Assembly (NCBI RefSeq): GCF_000012485.1
Contig: NC_007512.1
Location: 125,001 to 189,000 of the forward strand
Length of the DNA stretch: 64,000 nt
Reading direction: 5' to 3'
DNA from: Pelodictyon luteolum DSM 273
GTDB lineage: Bacteria; Bacteroidota; Chlorobiia; Chlorobiales; Chlorobiaceae
In this document: positions 1 through 7,987 of the stretch, piece by piece
Numbering within the stretch: position 1 is the stretch's first letter
How the letters are laid out: the number at the start of each line of letters is the position of its first letter
Position numbers and translations under genes: made by a program
The notes under the pieces: model-generated
Told to the model about the DNA's origin: nothing
Seen by the model: the letters and a program-made list of their open reading frames with translations, nothing else
Databases searched by the model: none

Positions 1-1
1 T

Positions 2-910
2 ACCCATGAGGGGCTTGCTGTGTTTGGCGCCGAGGGTATCTTCCGTACCTATCGCTTCCCATACGTGCCGCGAGAACTAGCGGTGTCTGCAGACAGTTTT
101 CATACCAAGCCGCTGCTCCGGGTGATGCAGTCGACTGAGCGCTTCCACCTGCTCTGTCTCACGCGCCAGAATATCAAGTTGTATGATGCAGATCGGTACG
201 CCGTTGAAGAGATAGAGCTACCGCCGGATATGCCCCGGAACATGCTGCAGGTACTTGGCAGCGAAACGACGGAACCTGAGATAACTATCGCTTCATTCGG
301 TTCCGCCGGTGCCGGTGGGGTTATCCGCCACGGGCACAGTTCGAAGAGGGATGAGGAAGAGGTGGATAATGAAAAGTTTTTCCGGGCGGTTGATACGGCG
401 GTGCTTGAGCGCTATTCAATTCCTTCCGGCCTGCCGCTCATGCTTGCTGCGCTTCCCGAGCATCAGGGGTTGTTTCGCAAAATCAGCCGTAACGCGTCGC
501 TGCTCGAAGGGGGGATTTCTGCAGACCCGCAGAGCATGACGACAGATGTCCTCAGGGTAAGGGCCTGGGATGTCATGGCTCCGAGTATTGCGGCCCGGAT
601 CCGGGCGGCGGCTGAATCCTGCGCGGCTGCCATCGCTTTAGGGACGGGCACCAGCGATCCAGAAGACGCCGCAGTGGCCGCTGTCGGCGGTCGGATTGAA
701 CGCCTGCTCATCGACAGGGAGACACTCATTGCAGGAACGGTAGACCCCGTCACCGGCGCCGTGCGGTTTGTTCCGCTGGAAGATCCTGCAGTGGACGACG
801 TGCTGGATGACATTGGCGAAATCGTTCGCCAGAAGGGCGGCGAAGTGCTCGTCCTCTCTGCAACCGAGATGCCATCCGAAACAGGGCTTGCAGCCATTTA
901 TCGTTACTGA
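2..910 (+). CDS. Bacterial archaeo-eukaryotic release-factor-like protein (baeRF family 3 type), 5' end outside window
   Basis: The reading frame is open to the left edge, so the N terminus lies outside the window; an in-frame GTG at 20 is probably internal. The visible part resembles the baeRF family 3 pattern: a Phe-Arg-x-Tyr-Arg-x-Pro segment, then a conserved Asp-Ser-Phe-His-x-Lys-Pro-Leu-Leu stretch near residues 28-38, and later the Pro-Leu-Met-Leu-Ala-Ala-Leu-Pro-Glu-His block. The family is related to eRF1/pelota domains and is proposed to act at the ribosome, but no enzymatic role is established. The family call rests on pattern recall, not on an alignment. Confidence 0.6.
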   Translation, partial: THEGLAVFGAEGIFRTYRFPYVPRELAVSADSFHTKPLLRVMQSTERFHLLCLTRQNIKLYDADRYAVEEIELPPDMPRNMLQVLGSETTEPEITIASFGSAGAGGVIRHGHSSKRDEEEVDNEKFFRAVDTAVLERYSIPSGLPLMLAALPEHQGLFRKISRNASLLEGGISADPQSMTTDVLRVRAWDVMAPSIAARIRAAAESCAAAIALGTGTSDPEDAAVAAVGGRIERLLIDRETLIAGTVDPVTGAVRFVPLEDPAVDDVLDDIGEIVRQKGGEVLVLSATEMPSETGLAAIYRY

Positions 911-1003
911 GCCTGTTTCGGAATCCATCGGGAGTGGGAATTGAGGGAGGACTGTGTTATTTTGTGGCAGTCAGCTCCATGTGGGGCTTCTTTTGCAATC
1001 CAT

Positions 1004-1026
1004 GGCCGGGATGCCCGGCCGTGTTG
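1004..1026 (+). terminator. Possible terminator hairpin after the baeRF-like gene
   Basis: GGCCGGG (1004-1010) and CCCGGCC (1014-1020) form a 7-bp stem with a 3-nt loop, followed by a T-biased GTGTTGTTTC. The T-tract is interrupted, so this is a weak intrinsic terminator or simply a stable hairpin between two genes. The rest of the 911-1052 gap shows nothing else recognisable. Confidence 0.3.
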
Positions 1027-1052
1027 TTTCATGAACAGGAACCGATGTACTG

Positions 1053-1469
1053 ATGCAAAGAGAGCACCATTCGTTCACCCTTGAGATGGACGTACGGGAC
1101 TATGAGTGCGACATGCAGGGCATCGTCAACAACAGTGTCTATCAGAATTATCTCGAGCATGCCCGGCACGAGTACCTCAAAAGCGTAGGCATCGATTTCA
1201 GCGAGTATGCCCGGATGGGGGTCAACCTCGTTGTTGTGCGGGCCGAGCTTGATTACCGCTCCCCCCTCAAGAGCGGCGACAGATTCCTGGTCAACCTCCA
1301 GCTTCAGAGAGAATCCACGCTCAAGTTTGCATTCTATCAGGATATCCTCCGTCTTCCCGACATGAAACCGGCGCTGAACGCAAAAGTAATCGGCACAGCC
1401 CTTAACGGCAGGGGTCGTCCTGAAATCCCGACGGCGCTTGCTGCTCTCATGAGCGCTGGAGACGCATAA
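1053..1469 (+). CDS. Acyl-CoA thioesterase, hot-dog fold (YbgC/4-HBT type)
   Basis: A 138-residue protein of the 4-hydroxybenzoyl-CoA thioesterase-like hot-dog family. The Asp-Tyr-Glu-Cys-Asp-Met-Gln-Gly-Ile-Val-Asn-Asn segment near residues 15-26 corresponds to the catalytic Asp loop (family pattern D..G.V.....Y). It is followed by a Tyr-x-x-Tyr-Leu-Glu-x-Ala-Arg helix typical of YbgC/FadM relatives. Such enzymes hydrolyse short- or medium-chain acyl-CoA thioesters in the cytoplasm; the substrate cannot be read from the sequence. It stands 32 bp upstream of the TPR gene and may share its transcript. Confidence 0.8.
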   Translation: MQREHHSFTLEMDVRDYECDMQGIVNNSVYQNYLEHARHEYLKSVGIDFSEYARMGVNLVVVRAELDYRSPLKSGDRFLVNLQLQRESTLKFAFYQDILRLPDMKPALNAKVIGTALNGRGRPEIPTALAALMSAGDA

Positions 1470-1501
1470 TTCAATAACAGTCCGTATTCCCCCTGAAGCA
1501 T

Positions 1502-2029
1502 ATGAAACCACTGCGTTCGGTCGCTGATGCCTATCTGGCGCTCAGTGTGGGTGAGCGTCAGCTTCAAGACGGCCTCCATGCAGAATCGGCGGCAAGCTGC
1601 CGTAGCGCTATGGATGCTGCTCGCTCGATTCCTGCCGAGGAGGCATTTGATCATGCAGGGTTCGATGCATTTGTCCATGCTGTGCTTGCCGGGGCTCTCA
1701 CTGGACTCGGAGACTATGGCACAGGACTGGAGTCGGCAGACCTTGCGCTGTATTATTTCAATCGTCGTGGCGAATTGGAGGAGGATGGCGGCAAGTTATG
1801 GATTCGGGCAGTGTTTTCACGCGGCGCAGCCCTTGAGGGGCTCGGCAGGAGGGATGAAGCGTTCCAGTCGTTCAGGATGGCCTGTGAGATGCTCGACGAG
1901 CGGAATGGAGGGATGGGTGGGCTTGAGGCGCTTCGAAACGCCGCCGCCGAGGCCCTGACAAGGCTCGGCCGTGCCACTGAACCCGAAAAACCCGCAGGCT
2001 ATCGCGCCTGGTGGGAATTCTGGTCCTGA
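1502..2029 (+). CDS. Small tetratricopeptide-repeat-like protein
   Basis: A 175-residue soluble protein, helical and Ala-rich, with TPR-like units: an Ala-x-x-Leu...Gly-Asp-Tyr...Ala-Asp-Leu-Ala-Leu-Tyr-Tyr-Phe repeat near 60-85 and a Gly-x-Gly-Arg-Arg-Asp-Glu-Ala-Phe-x-Ser-Phe unit near 110-125. It has no signal peptide or catalytic motif. It lies 4 bp upstream of the heptosyltransferase gene, so the two are probably co-transcribed; a scaffold or partner role is only inference. Confidence 0.65.
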   Translation: MKPLRSVADAYLALSVGERQLQDGLHAESAASCRSAMDAARSIPAEEAFDHAGFDAFVHAVLAGALTGLGDYGTGLESADLALYYFNRRGELEEDGGKLWIRAVFSRGAALEGLGRRDEAFQSFRMACEMLDERNGGMGGLEALRNAAAEALTRLGRATEPEKPAGYRAWWEFWS

Positions 2030-2033
2030 GAGA

Positions 2034-3041
2034 ATGGAGGCTGTGCGCTCGATCTTGGTTGTCCGCTTGAGTTCCATCGGCGACATCATCCTGACCACGC
2101 CGGTGGTGCGCTGGCTAAGGGTCCGGTGGCCGGAGGCAAAAATCGATTTCTGCACCAGAGCTCCGTTTCTCCCCCTGCTGGCCGGCAGCCCTCGGCTTTC
2201 GGGGGTCTATTCCCCCGAAAGCCTCCCGGCATCTTCGTCTTATGACCTTGTGGTGGACCTTCAGAACAACAGGCGCTCGCATGCGCTCCTAGGGAGGGTC
2301 GGGGCAAAAAAAACGGTCCGGTATCATAAAGGCAACTGGAAAAAGTGGATCCTCGTTCACTGGAAGATTGATCTATACGGAGAGGCGCCCTCAGTGGTGG
2401 AGCGCTACGGTTCTTCGCTGTTGGGGCTCGGCATCAAGGTCGATGATTCCGGATGTGAGCTTTGGCCTTCAGCATCTGACACGTCTTTAGCTGACGGGAT
2501 TCTGCCTGGTGAGGGCAAGGTGCTGGCGGTCTGCTTCGGTGCCCGCCATTTTACCAAACGCTGGCCCCCTCGCCGGTTTGCCGAGGTGATTCTTGGTATA
2601 CTCAATGCTGTCCCCTCTTTACGGGTAGTACTCCTTGGAGGGGAGGATGACGCTGCCCATGCAGAGGAGATCATGGGACTGCTGCCAGCCGGGGTTGCCG
2701 GTTCGGTGCGGAATCTTGCCGGAGCCTGCTCCCTCATGGAGACTGGAGCGCTGTTGCAGCGCTCCGATGCAGTCCTGACAAACGATACGGGACTGATGCA
2801 TATGGCCTCTGCGTTCCAGAAGCGCCTCTTTGTGCTCTTCGGATCCTCGTCGCTGGCCTTCGGATTCCTGCCTTACCGGTCCACGTTTGAACTTTTCGAA
2901 GTGTCAGGTCTCGGCTGCAGGCCGTGCTCCCACATCGGCAGGGAGCGCTGTCCGAAAGGTCATTTCCGTTGCATGCTGGATATCCCGCCGGAGCGGGTCT
3001 CCGACAGGATAATTGCGTTTCTCGGGGGGGCACAGCGGTGA
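2034..3041 (+). CDS. Glycosyltransferase family 9 (ADP-heptose:LPS heptosyltransferase type)
   Basis: A GT9 enzyme of 335 residues, starting with the typical strand-loop Ile-Leu-Val-Val-Arg-Leu-Ser-Ser-Ile-Gly-Asp-Ile-Ile-Leu-Thr-Thr-Pro. The C-terminal half holds the Thr-Asn-Asp-Thr-Gly-Leu-Met-His-Met-Ala-Ser nucleotide-sugar site and Leu-Phe-Gly-Ser-Ser. Members transfer heptose to the lipopolysaccharide inner core at the cytoplasmic face of the inner membrane. The frame is open from 1971, but that would overlap the TPR gene; the ATG at 2034, with GAGAG just before it, is preferred. It overlaps exonuclease III by 4 bp (GTGA). Confidence 0.85.
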   Translation: MEAVRSILVVRLSSIGDIILTTPVVRWLRVRWPEAKIDFCTRAPFLPLLAGSPRLSGVYSPESLPASSSYDLVVDLQNNRRSHALLGRVGAKKTVRYHKGNWKKWILVHWKIDLYGEAPSVVERYGSSLLGLGIKVDDSGCELWPSASDTSLADGILPGEGKVLAVCFGARHFTKRWPPRRFAEVILGILNAVPSLRVVLLGGEDDAAHAEEIMGLLPAGVAGSVRNLAGACSLMETGALLQRSDAVLTNDTGLMHMASAFQKRLFVLFGSSSLAFGFLPYRSTFELFEVSGLGCRPCSHIGRERCPKGHFRCMLDIPPERVSDRIIAFLGGAQR

Positions 3042-3841
3042 TTGTCGCTTCATGGAATGTCAATGGCATCAGGGCACGTGAGGGTGCGCTCGAATCATGG
3101 GTCAGGCAAAGTTCCCCGGATGTCCTCATCCTGCAAGAGGTGAAAGCCTCAGTAGAGGAGATCCCCCTGAGTATCATGTCACTTGACGGCTACCGTTCGT
3201 TCTGGAACGACTCTTCTATCAGAAAGGGGTATAGCGGGACAGGAATTCTCATGAAGGAGACCCCCGCACTTGAGGGTGCAACGTTCGAAATCCCGCCCTT
3301 CGATATTGAGAACCGGACGGTGGTGCTGCACACCGGAGAGTTGTCCATCATAGGTACCTATGTGCCGCGGGGGGACTCTGCTCAGCATTACGTCCTCAAA
3401 CTCGGCTACCTTGAGGCCATGCATGAGTATGTTCGGGAACTGCTTGCCTGCGGAAGACAGATACTCGTGACCGGCGACATGAACGTGGCTCACCGCCAGG
3501 TCGACCTTCACCGCTCAGAGAACAGGCCCGGAGCAACAGGTATTCGGCCGGAGGAGCGCTCTGCGATTGATCGGCTGATTGCGCTCGGGCTTTCCGACGT
3601 GATGCGCGAATTGAACCCGGAGCGGGATGACCTGTTCACCTGGTGGCCTTACTGGCGAATGGCCAGAGAGCGCAACATCGGTTGGCGGATAGACTGTTTT
3701 TATCTTTCCGGATACAGAAAAGACCGGATTCTCCGGGCAGCGGTCGACATGCCGGAGAAAAGTTCAGACCATGCACCGATCATTCTTGAATTCGTTCCGG
3801 AGTCCGGTTTGCATGAGGATACCCGGTCATTTTCTCGGTGA
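3038..3841 (+). CDS. xth: Exodeoxyribonuclease III / AP endonuclease
   Basis: A 267-residue member of the ExoIII/APE1 family, which cuts DNA at abasic sites and removes 3' blocking groups in base-excision repair. Visible motifs are Ser-Trp-Asn-Val-Asn-Gly-Ile-Arg at the N terminus, Leu-Gln-Glu-Val-Lys (metal-binding Glu), Gly-Asp-Met-Asn-Val-Ala-His, and the terminal Ser-Asp-His-Ala-Pro. The frame is open from 2924 inside the preceding gene. The GTG at 3038 is chosen because the protein then begins directly at the first core strand and the genes overlap by 4 bp, suggesting translational coupling. Confidence 0.9.
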   Translation: MIVASWNVNGIRAREGALESWVRQSSPDVLILQEVKASVEEIPLSIMSLDGYRSFWNDSSIRKGYSGTGILMKETPALEGATFEIPPFDIENRTVVLHTGELSIIGTYVPRGDSAQHYVLKLGYLEAMHEYVRELLACGRQILVTGDMNVAHRQVDLHRSENRPGATGIRPEERSAIDRLIALGLSDVMRELNPERDDLFTWWPYWRMARERNIGWRIDCFYLSGYRKDRILRAAVDMPEKSSDHAPIILEFVPESGLHEDTRSFSR

Positions 3842-3851
3842 GTTGCGGCGG

Positions 3852-3880
3852 TTGGAAAAAAGAATGCAATTCCTTACATT
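3852..3880 (+). promoter_or_regulatory. Promoter of the rpsF-ssb-rpsR-rplI operon
   Basis: A -35 box TTGGAA (3852-3857), a 17-nt spacer and a -10 box TACATT (3875-3880) precede rpsF by about 125 nt, predicting a long untranslated leader. TACATT differs from the textbook -10 box but recurs upstream of other genes in this window. Confidence 0.55.
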
Positions 3881-3928
3881 TAAGGTCCAAATTTGCACGC
3901 GGTGTTCACGTCTGAACGCGTGAAGCCG

Positions 3929-3957
3929 TGGGGCCGGTATGCGCAATTCCGGACCCT
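3929..3957 (+). promoter_or_regulatory. Hairpin in the rpsF leader (possible S6:S18 feedback site)
   Basis: Within the leader, GGGCCGG (about 3931-3937) can pair with CCGG-A-CCC (3949-3956), giving a stem with one bulged base and a loop of about 11 nt. Leaders of rpsF operons in many bacteria carry a structure bound by the S6:S18 complex with conserved CCG elements. The position and CCG content fit that, but the match to the known motif was not tested. Confidence 0.3.
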
Positions 3958-4006
3958 CGCCGCATGCAAGCAGCTGAGTACTCTCAATCATTATTTACAT
4001 TGCGCT

Positions 4007-4408
4007 ATGGAAACAAACAAACTGTACGAATGTACGGTCATCATCGATGGCGGGCTTCAGGATGAAGCTATTGCTGCCGCGATGGAGATGGTACAGAAGG
4101 TCATCACCGAAAAGGGCGGAAGCATCAGCAGCGTCCTTGATATCGGCAGGCGCAAGACCGCCTATCCGATCAAAAAGAAAACCATCGGGTCCTACGCCCA
4201 CATTGAATTCACCGCAGCCACTCCTGTCATCGCAGAGATCGAACGGGTACTGCGCTACGAGGAAGTCCTGCTTCGTTATCTCATCGTTCACCTGACGTCC
4301 CCTCTCCTCGAGATGCGCAAGCGCGTCGAGAAATACAGCGTGGTCATCGGTAGCCCTGAAGACAACGTAGCCAGCGAAACAGATGCAGCCGACAAGGTTG
4401 CCAAGTGA
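4007..4408 (+). CDS. rpsF: 30S ribosomal protein S6
   Basis: A 133-residue S6 with the family's opening Tyr-Glu-Cys-Thr-Val-Ile-Ile-Asp and the Gly-Gly-x-[12 protein letters not shown] core. It binds S18 and the central domain of 16S rRNA. An in-frame extension to 3893 lies across the predicted promoter and leader, so the ATG at 4007 is chosen. First gene of the conserved rpsF-ssb-rpsR-rplI operon. Confidence 0.95.
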   Translation: METNKLYECTVIIDGGLQDEAIAAAMEMVQKVITEKGGSISSVLDIGRRKTAYPIKKKTIGSYAHIEFTAATPVIAEIERVLRYEEVLLRYLIVHLTSPLLEMRKRVEKYSVVIGSPEDNVASETDAADKVAK

Positions 4409-4479
4409 GAATTGTGACTGAGGGTTCGACGCAGTAGAGGATTGATTGGATTTATTGAGAAACAAACGGAGAAGATGTT

Positions 4480-4956
4480 ATGGCTGAATTGAAAATGCCT
4501 GAGATTAACAGCGTCATCATTGCTGGCAATCTTACAAAGGATCCTGTTTTCAGGCAGACTGATTCAGGCGGGACTCCGGTTGTCAATTTTTCAATCGCCT
4601 GCAACCGCAGGTTCCGCGACAGCAACCACCAGTGGCAGGAAGACGTTTGCTACGTCGGCGTGGTTGCATGGAACAAACTTGCCGAGAGCTGCAGGGACAA
4701 TCTCAGAAAAAGTTCAGCGGTCCTTGTCGACGGCGAATTGCAGAGCCGGACATGGAAAGCGCAGGACGGAACATCAAGGACAGTGGTCGAGATCAAGGCC
4801 AGACGGATCCAGTTCCTCAACAAACGCAAAAAGGACGACGGCGAGGACGATCACGACGGTTTCATCGAGGATGATTTTCATGATGTCCATCATGAAGATG
4901 CACACGGTGAGGACAACGACCACATTTATGAATACAAATACCTGTCCTCCGACTGA
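4480..4956 (+). CDS. ssb: Single-stranded DNA-binding protein
   Basis: The OB-fold spans about residues 8-113 (Asn-Ser-Val-Ile-Ile-Ala-Gly-Asn-Leu-Thr-Lys-Asp-Pro, Val-Asn-Phe-Ser-Ile-Ala, then Trp-Asn-Lys-Leu-Ala-Glu). It coats single-stranded DNA during replication and repair. The tail after about residue 115 is unusual: very rich in Asp, Glu and His, and it ends Glu-Tyr-Lys-Tyr-Leu-Ser-Ser-Asp instead of the Asp-Asp-x-Ile-Pro-Phe tip that most bacterial SSBs use to recruit partner proteins. The gene sits between rpsF and rpsR, as in many bacteria. No frameshift that would restore the usual tip is visible. Confidence 0.92.
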   Translation: MAELKMPEINSVIIAGNLTKDPVFRQTDSGGTPVVNFSIACNRRFRDSNHQWQEDVCYVGVVAWNKLAESCRDNLRKSSAVLVDGELQSRTWKAQDGTSRTVVEIKARRIQFLNKRKKDDGEDDHDGFIEDDFHDVHHEDAHGEDNDHIYEYKYLSSD

Positions 4957-4982
4957 GAGGCGGGGGCAAGCAAAATCTGCAC

Positions 4983-5255
4983 ATGAAACCAATGAGACAG
5001 AAAAACACAAGGGCGCAGGGCAATAAGTCCATCAGCAACGCTCTGGCTTCAAAGAGAAAGGTGTCGAAGAATCAGGTCGTGTTCTTTGACTACCGCGACG
5101 AGCGCAAGCTGAAAAGATTCATCAACGATCAGGGTAAAATCATCCCCCGCCGCATCACGGGCCTCACCGCAAAAGAGCAGAACCTCTTGACCCATTCAGT
5201 GAAGTGGGCACGGTTCCTCGCGGTCATACCCTACGTTGCTGACGAGTACAAATAA
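4983..5255 (+). CDS. rpsR: 30S ribosomal protein S18
   Basis: A 90-residue S18 with the characteristic Phe-Phe-Asp-Tyr-Arg-Asp, Leu-Lys-Arg-Phe-Ile-Asn-Asp-Gln-Gly-Lys-Ile-Ile-Pro-Arg-Arg and Thr-Gly-Leu core, and a basic Asn-rich N-terminal extension. It forms a heterodimer with S6 on the 30S platform. It lies 26 bp after ssb and is part of the rpsF operon. Confidence 0.95.
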   Translation: MKPMRQKNTRAQGNKSISNALASKRKVSKNQVVFFDYRDERKLKRFINDQGKIIPRRITGLTAKEQNLLTHSVKWARFLAVIPYVADEYK

Positions 5256-5291
5256 AAAATTTCGCAATCCATTGAAACAAGGAAGCTAGAC

Positions 5292-5747
5292 GTGAAAGTC
5301 ATTTTAAGAAAAGATGTGGCTGCCCTTGGCGATGCAGGTGAAGTTGTTGCCGTGAAGAACGGTTATGCCAACAACTACCTTATTCCGCAGGGTATGGCCA
5401 CGAGGGCTACCGAGGGAACCCTCAAAGCTCTTGAGACCGAGAAGAAGCAGCAGGCAAGAAAAGTCGAGTTGCAGAGAACGAGTGCTCGTGAACTTGCCCA
5501 GAAGATTGAGCAGATGGTGCTGAAGGTGCAGGCCAAGGCCGGCGAATCCGGCAAGCTGTTCGGCACCGTCACCGCCGGTGACATCGCCGATGCCCTGAAG
5601 GCAGTTGGCGTAGAGATCGACAGGCGCAAGATCACCCTGGAGGCTCCCGTCAAGCTGCTCGGCAAGTATGAGGCCGAGGCGAAGCTGTTCTCGGACGTCA
5701 CCGTAAAGGTCACCTTCGAGGTCGAAGCCGAGGGTACCGAGGCTTAA
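5292..5747 (+). CDS. rplI: 50S ribosomal protein L9
   Basis: A 151-residue L9 of normal length. The N-terminal rRNA-binding domain starts Met-Lys-Val-Ile-Leu-Arg-Lys-Asp-Val and holds the [10 protein letters not shown] block. A connecting helix follows, then a C-terminal domain with Gly-Lys-Leu-Phe-Gly-Thr-Val-Thr. It is the last gene of the rpsF operon and is followed by a strong intrinsic terminator. Confidence 0.95.
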   Translation: MKVILRKDVAALGDAGEVVAVKNGYANNYLIPQGMATRATEGTLKALETEKKQQARKVELQRTSARELAQKIEQMVLKVQAKAGESGKLFGTVTAGDIADALKAVGVEIDRRKITLEAPVKLLGKYEAEAKLFSDVTVKVTFEVEAEGTEA

Positions 5748-5814
5748 GGACCTCCTCCCGCAGCAGGTTCCTGATGCAGGCATAGCCCTCTCTGGATCCA
5801 CAATTCGTTCGTTG

Positions 5815-5850
5815 AAAGCTCCGCATCCCTTGGGACTGCGGAGCTTTTTT
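5815..5850 (+). terminator. Intrinsic terminator of the rpsF operon
   Basis: AAAGCTCCGCA (5815-5825) pairs perfectly with TGCGGAGCTTT (5837-5847), an 11-bp stem with an 11-nt loop, and is followed by a T-rich run. Confidence 0.85.
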
Positions 5851-5872
5851 CTTTCTGCCAGTCAGTCACTAT

Positions 5873-5880
5873 TATATTGG
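5873..5880 (+). promoter_or_regulatory. Possible -10 element of the downstream small gene
   Basis: TATATTGG stands 33 bp before the ATG at 5913 and after the rplI terminator. The same eight bases recur upstream of gcvPB. No TTG-type -35 box is visible at the expected distance, so the call is tentative. Confidence 0.3.
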
Positions 5881-5912
5881 ACAAGAGCATCACTGCGTCA
5901 ACCCCCCATGCC

Positions 5913-6317
5913 ATGATCCAGACCCTTCTCCAGGAAAAATATCCTGTTTTTACTACGAAATTCGATCGCAGCGAGACCAGCTGCCGAAGCGTGGATGATA
6001 TCATCGCCCATTTCAAAAGCTGCATCGATGCAAACCCTGCAGTCGCCTATATTGGTGAGTTTGACCATTATGCTCACACGGCAGCGCTGCCGGGTGGGGT
6101 CATCGGTAAGGGGATCAAGGCCGCAAGGAATCTTCTGTTCTGCTTCGGCAAAGAGATGCCCACACCTTACGTTCTGGCGGTTCGTCCCCGTTCAATAGGC
6201 GTTGGCGAAGTGGAAGACGGGTTTGTGGTGACCTTTCTCGAGGCTCCAAACCCTACAGCCAATGAGGCTATGGAGTCATGGACGAAAGCCCTTCGGGACA
6301 GAGTCGTAGATGCGTAA
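5913..6317 (+). CDS. Conserved small protein of unknown function (DUF6858-like)
   Basis: A soluble protein of 134 residues from the ATG at 5913; an alternative TTG at 5877 overlaps the putative -10 element and is disfavoured. It contains Phe-Asp-Arg-Ser-Glu-Thr, a Phe-Asp-His-Tyr-Ala-His-Thr segment and Asn-Leu-Leu-Phe-Cys-Phe-Gly-Lys. I recall a similar architecture in small domain-of-unknown-function proteins of sulfur-oxidising bacteria, but this is uncertain. It has no catalytic motif, signal peptide or membrane segment. It converges on pheS with a gap of 11 bp. Confidence 0.6.
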   Translation: MIQTLLQEKYPVFTTKFDRSETSCRSVDDIIAHFKSCIDANPAVAYIGEFDHYAHTAALPGGVIGKGIKAARNLLFCFGKEMPTPYVLAVRPRSIGVGEVEDGFVVTFLEAPNPTANEAMESWTKALRDRVVDA

Positions 6318-6328
6318 GGGGTTGTTCT

Positions 6329-7354
6329 TCAGGCCGGGAACTGGCGAAGCATGCGCAGATCGTTCTCGAAGAGGAGCCGGATGTCGTCGATCTTGTATTT
6401 GAGCAGGACGGTCCTGTCTACACCCATTCCGAATGCGTAACCGCTCCATACTTCAGGGTCGATGCCTGCGTTCTTCATGACGTTTGGATGTACCATGCCG
6501 CAACCCATGATTTCAAGCCAGCCGGATTTCTTGCAGACACGGCACCCTTTGCCACCGCAGAGGTAGCATGTGACGTCTACCTCTGCCGAGGGCTCGGTGA
6601 ACGGGAAAAAGCTGGGTCTGAAGCGCAGCTGGACATCGCTGCCGAACATCTGACGTGCAAAGGAGTAAATGGTGGCTTTCAAGTCGGCAAAGGTTACCCC
6701 TTTATCGATATACAGGCCCTCAAGTTGGTGGAAGACACAGTAACTGCGTGCGCTGATGGCTTCGTTGCGATAGACTTTTCCGGGGCAGATTACCCTGATG
6801 GGAGGCTTGCGGTCAAGCATTACCCTGACCTGCACCGGGGAGGTGTGGGTCCGGAGGAGAATGTCGTCTTCCGTGCCGTCGCGTTTGACGAAGAATGTAT
6901 CCTGCATGTCCCTGGCCGGATGGTCGGGGGGGAAGTTCAGCATATCGAAGTTGTAGCTTCCGAGCTCAAGCTCTGGGCCGGTGGCGACAGTAAAGCCCAT
7001 GTCGGAAAATATCTGCTTCATCTCACCGAGCACCTTCTGGACCGGATGTTCGCTCCCGGTGAAATGTCGCCGGCCGGGGAGCGAGAGATCGATCGTGGGG
7101 GCCGCAGGCGATGTCGTTTTTTCCAGCGACAGGGCAGCTTCTTCTACTCTGGCTTCGGCCTCGGCTTTCAGCTGGTTGAGCATATTGCCGATTTCGGGTC
7201 TCCGGGCGGGATCGACCGACTTCAACTGTGAAAAGAGTCCGGCAATCAGTCCCTTGCGAACGGTGTACCGGAGGCGGAACGCCTCAAGTTCATCGGCTGA
7301 GCTGATCCTGAATCCGGCGATCTCCTCCCGGAGGCTTCGAATGCTGTTTTCCAT
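6329..7354 (-). CDS. pheS: Phenylalanyl-tRNA synthetase alpha subunit
   Basis: A 341-residue class II synthetase catalytic subunit. An N-terminal coiled-coil arm of about 90 residues precedes the catalytic core. The core shows Arg-Thr-His-Thr-Ser-Pro-Val-Gln (motif 2 region), His-Gln-Leu-Glu-Gly, and the motif 3 block Gly-Met-Gly-Val-Asp-Arg near the C terminus. It works with PheT as an alpha2-beta2 enzyme; pheT is not in this window. It is the last gene of the thrS-infC-rpmI-rplT-pheS set, 15 bp after rplT. Confidence 0.95.
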
Positions 7355-7369
7355 GTACTGCTGCGGATC

Positions 7370-7717
7370 TCAGTCAATGATGGTTTTTACGAGCTGGGTG
7401 AACGCCTCGGGGTCCCTTACGGCGATTTCAGCCATGGTCTTGCGGTCAATCTCCACGTTCTTTTTGATCATTGCATCCATCAGCCTGGAGTAGGTTGTGC
7501 CGTTCAGGCGGGCAGCTGCATTGATGCGAATGATCCAGAGCGAGCGGAAGCTTCGCTTTTTTGCGCGACGGTCACGGTAGGCGTACTGTTCGCCTTTGTC
7601 GACCGCATGCTTGACGACGGTCAGGATATTGCCGCGTGATCCCCAGTATCCCTTGGCTTTCTTTAATACTCTTTTCCTGCGGGCCTTTGAGGCGACAGCG
7701 TTATTTGCTTTAGGCAT
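7370..7717 (-). CDS. rplT: 50S ribosomal protein L20
   Basis: A 115-residue L20. The basic N-terminal extension ([13 protein letters not shown]) is followed by the Trp-Ile-x-Arg-Ile-Asn-Ala-Ala fold that binds 23S rRNA. It is needed early in 50S assembly and in E. coli represses its own operon; no such leader was identified here. It follows rpmI in the IF3-L35-L20 order. Confidence 0.95.
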   Translation of the reverse strand: MPKANNAVASKARRKRVLKKAKGYWGSRGNILTVVKHAVDKGEQYAYRDRRAKKRSFRSLWIIRINAAARLNGTTYSRLMDAMIKKNVEIDRKTMAEIAVRDPEAFTQLVKTIID

Positions 7718-7745
7718 CGTTGTGTAAGGTTAATGTTTAAATGTG

Positions 7746-7943
7746 TCAGGCAAGGATCATCCGCTTGATCTGTTTCTCCTTGGTCGCGTTGTCCAGCATG
7801 GTCGACTGGTGGAGGCGGCGGGTACGTTTCCTGTTCTTCTTCTCCAGGTTGTGCGATCCGTTCATCCGTTCACGCTTGATTTTTCCTGATGCGGTGGCCT
7901 TGAATCGTTTGCATGCACCGCGGTGCGATTTCATTTTAGGCAT
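7746..7943 (-). CDS. rpmI: 50S ribosomal protein L35
   Basis: A 65-residue, very basic L35 with the typical start Met-Pro-Lys-Met-Lys-Ser-His-Arg-Gly-Ala and the Phe-Lys-x-Thr-Ala-Ser-Gly-Lys-Ile-Lys-Arg segment. It lies between infC and rplT, as in nearly all bacteria. Confidence 0.95.
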   Translation of the reverse strand: MPKMKSHRGACKRFKATASGKIKRERMNGSHNLEKKNRKRTRRLHQSTMLDNATKEKQIKRMILA

Positions 7944-7987
7944 GACTGTCGTTGTTTTTTTATCAAAAGAATGTGCAAAGTTCCTGT

